From contig JADJCR010000006.1 of the NCBI GenBank assembly GCA_016703125.1, forward strand, positions 1 to 64,000: a stretch of DNA of 64,000 bases, in the 5' to 3' direction. Within the stretch, counting starts at the first letter, position 1. Each line of letters begins with the position of its first letter. This document shows, piece after piece, positions 63,134 through 64,000 of the stretch. The position numbers were made by a program, and so were the translations under genes. The notes below the pieces were generated by a model. The model searched no databases. It was not told the origin of the DNA and saw nothing but the letters and a program-made list of their open reading frames with translations. The DNA is from Micrococcales bacterium. Lineage in GTDB: Bacteria; Actinomycetota; Actinomycetes; S36-B12; UBA10799.

Positions 63134-63999
63134 ACCCCGCGCACCCCCTTGAGGAACGTCGTGAGCAGGTCGTCCTCGGCCTCGGCCTCGTCATCGGCGG
63201 CCTGCGCCCCGCCGGGGATGACCGACAGGTTGGGCCCGGCCGGTCGGGCGGGCTGCGAAGGCGCCTCCAGCGCGGACAACATCGCGAGTCTCTGTTCGAG
63301 AGCACCCATGGATCCCGTCAGGGGCGTTGCACATCCGGCCCCGATGAGCGCTGCGAGGTCGACCACCGTACCGATGTCCCCGTGCCCCGAGGTGTCCACG
63401 AGGTCGGCGACGGTCCGGTGGCCGTCGATCAACGAGTGCAGGCCGCGCAGACGATCCGGCACCCGACCGGGGTAGGCGGCCATGACCGTGTTCGGGCCGC
63501 CGACCATGTCCGATGCGGGACGCCAGCGCCGCAGCAGGGCGCCCACTTCGGACCCCAGTTCCGACACCGGCAGCGCGGCGTCGACATCGTCGGGCACCTG
63601 ATCGACGACGTCGGCTTGGAACGTACCCGTGCGCCAGTGTGTCAGTGACGCAAGGGCACTGACCATGTGCTGGCGCACGACAACGGGCAGGATGGCCGGT
63701 TCCACGATGTCGCTATCGACAAGTACCCGCAGCAACCCGAGTCCTGAATCCTGTGCCCGGCGCAGAGCCTGTGCCAGTCCGGTCGTGCCCACTGCCCCCT
63801 CCAGGACCAGGCGCCGCGCCAGGTCCTGCCGGGTGGTGTCCGCCGACACACCCACCACCGCCCGGTCACGCAGCCCGATGAACGCCGAACGACCGCGGGG
63901 TCCACCGCGCATGCTGATCAGCCACTGACCAGGCTTGCGCCCCACCAGGGCCAGGAGGTCCTGGACGCGGAAGGCTTCGAGCGAGCCGGACAGCAGCAT
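63130..63999 (-). CDS. DUF4388 (PATAN-like) domain protein, possibly incomplete at the window edge
   Basis: 289 residues if the ATG at 63,997-63,999 is the start. The opening LLSGSLEAFRVQDLLALVGRKPGQWLISM is a DUF4388 domain, which in other bacteria occurs in regulators of pili and gliding. The middle (about 70-200) is helical and the C-terminus acidic (DDEAEAEDDLLTTFLKG). Coupled to pilB by a 4-nt overlap, so it probably acts in pilus control, perhaps through PilB. The window ends at its start codon; a longer N-terminus or an upstream gene in the operon cannot be excluded. Confidence 0.65.
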   Translation of the reverse strand: MLLSGSLEAFRVQDLLALVGRKPGQWLISMRGGPRGRSAFIGLRDRAVVGVSADTTRQDLARRLVLEGAVGTTGLAQALRRAQDSGLGLLRVLVDSDIVEPAILPVVVRQHMVSALASLTHWRTGTFQADVVDQVPDDVDAALPVSELGSEVGALLRRWRPASDMVGGPNTVMAAYPGRVPDRLRGLHSLIDGHRTVADLVDTSGHGDIGTVVDLAALIGAGCATPLTGSMGALEQRLAMLSALEAPSQPARPAGPNLSVIPGGAQAADDEAEAEDDLLTTFLKGVRGV

Positions 64000-64000
64000 G

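Overview
The window looks like chromosomal DNA of a high-GC actinobacterium (class Actinomycetia, genus not determinable). Support comes from GTG/ATG starts, a mycobacterial-type order for several housekeeping genes, the aftD/DUF3068/DUF2613 cell-envelope gene set, an ANTAR response regulator, a DUF222-HNH (13E12-type) gene, and many TANNNT -10 hexamers placed 6-8 nt before start codons, which suggests widespread leaderless transcription.

Layout. 1-14,100: nucleotide excision repair and neighbours: rapZ (cut by the left edge and frameshifted), uvrC (several lesions), two SGNH hydrolases, a Tat/lipoprotein-type Rieske protein, uvrA, a YoaK/DUF1275 membrane protein, an MBL-fold hydrolase, a TerC-family protein, uvrB, a molybdopterin oxidoreductase/cytochrome b pair, and coaE. 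14,000-18,900: surface-polysaccharide acylation (two acyltransferase-3/SGNH proteins, one with an apparent internal deletion) and a large membrane protein. 18,900-20,400: rpsA with a strong terminator. 20,550-32,660: an envelope-glycan locus resembling two separate M. tuberculosis loci joined together (Rv0224c-Rv0228 and Rv0236c-Rv0236A): DUF3068 protein, acyltransferase, aftD, methyltransferase, GT4 glycosyltransferase, a 46-residue DUF2613-like protein, a multi-spanning membrane protein and a flippase. It contains a striking non-coding repeat block (about 29,266-29,660). 32,640-36,310: polA, a hotdog thioesterase and a GNAT acetyltransferase. 36,500-41,900: a branched-chain amino-acid-type ABC transporter (livHMGF, convergent livJ) with palindromic candidate operators at both promoters. 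41,980-47,950: an ANTAR regulator, tRNA-Leu(CAA), then nusB-efp-pepQ-aroQ-aroB-aroK-aroC read leftward. 48,000-64,000: a type IV pilus locus (pilO/N/M, prepilin peptidase, minor pilins, pilA, pilC, pilT, pilB and a DUF4388 protein) interrupted by a histidine phosphatase and a divergent DUF222-HNH gene.

How it works together. The repair genes are scattered as single transcription units with similar leaderless promoters. The glycan locus has the parts for building a lipid-linked glycan (GT4, methyltransferase), moving it across the membrane (flippase), extending it with arabinofuranose (AftD) and acylating it. The pilus genes encode motor ATPases (PilB, PilT), platform (PilC), alignment proteins (PilM/N/O), peptidase, major pilin and minor pilins.

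Quality note. rapZ, uvrC, the GT4 gene and the neighbouring membrane-protein gene carry mostly single-base frameshifts although flanking reading frames are conserved, and one acyltransferase lacks its middle at a polypurine tract. Most of these are probably sequence or assembly errors and should be verified before being called pseudogenes. All assignments are from reading the sequence and from remembered family motifs; no database search was run.
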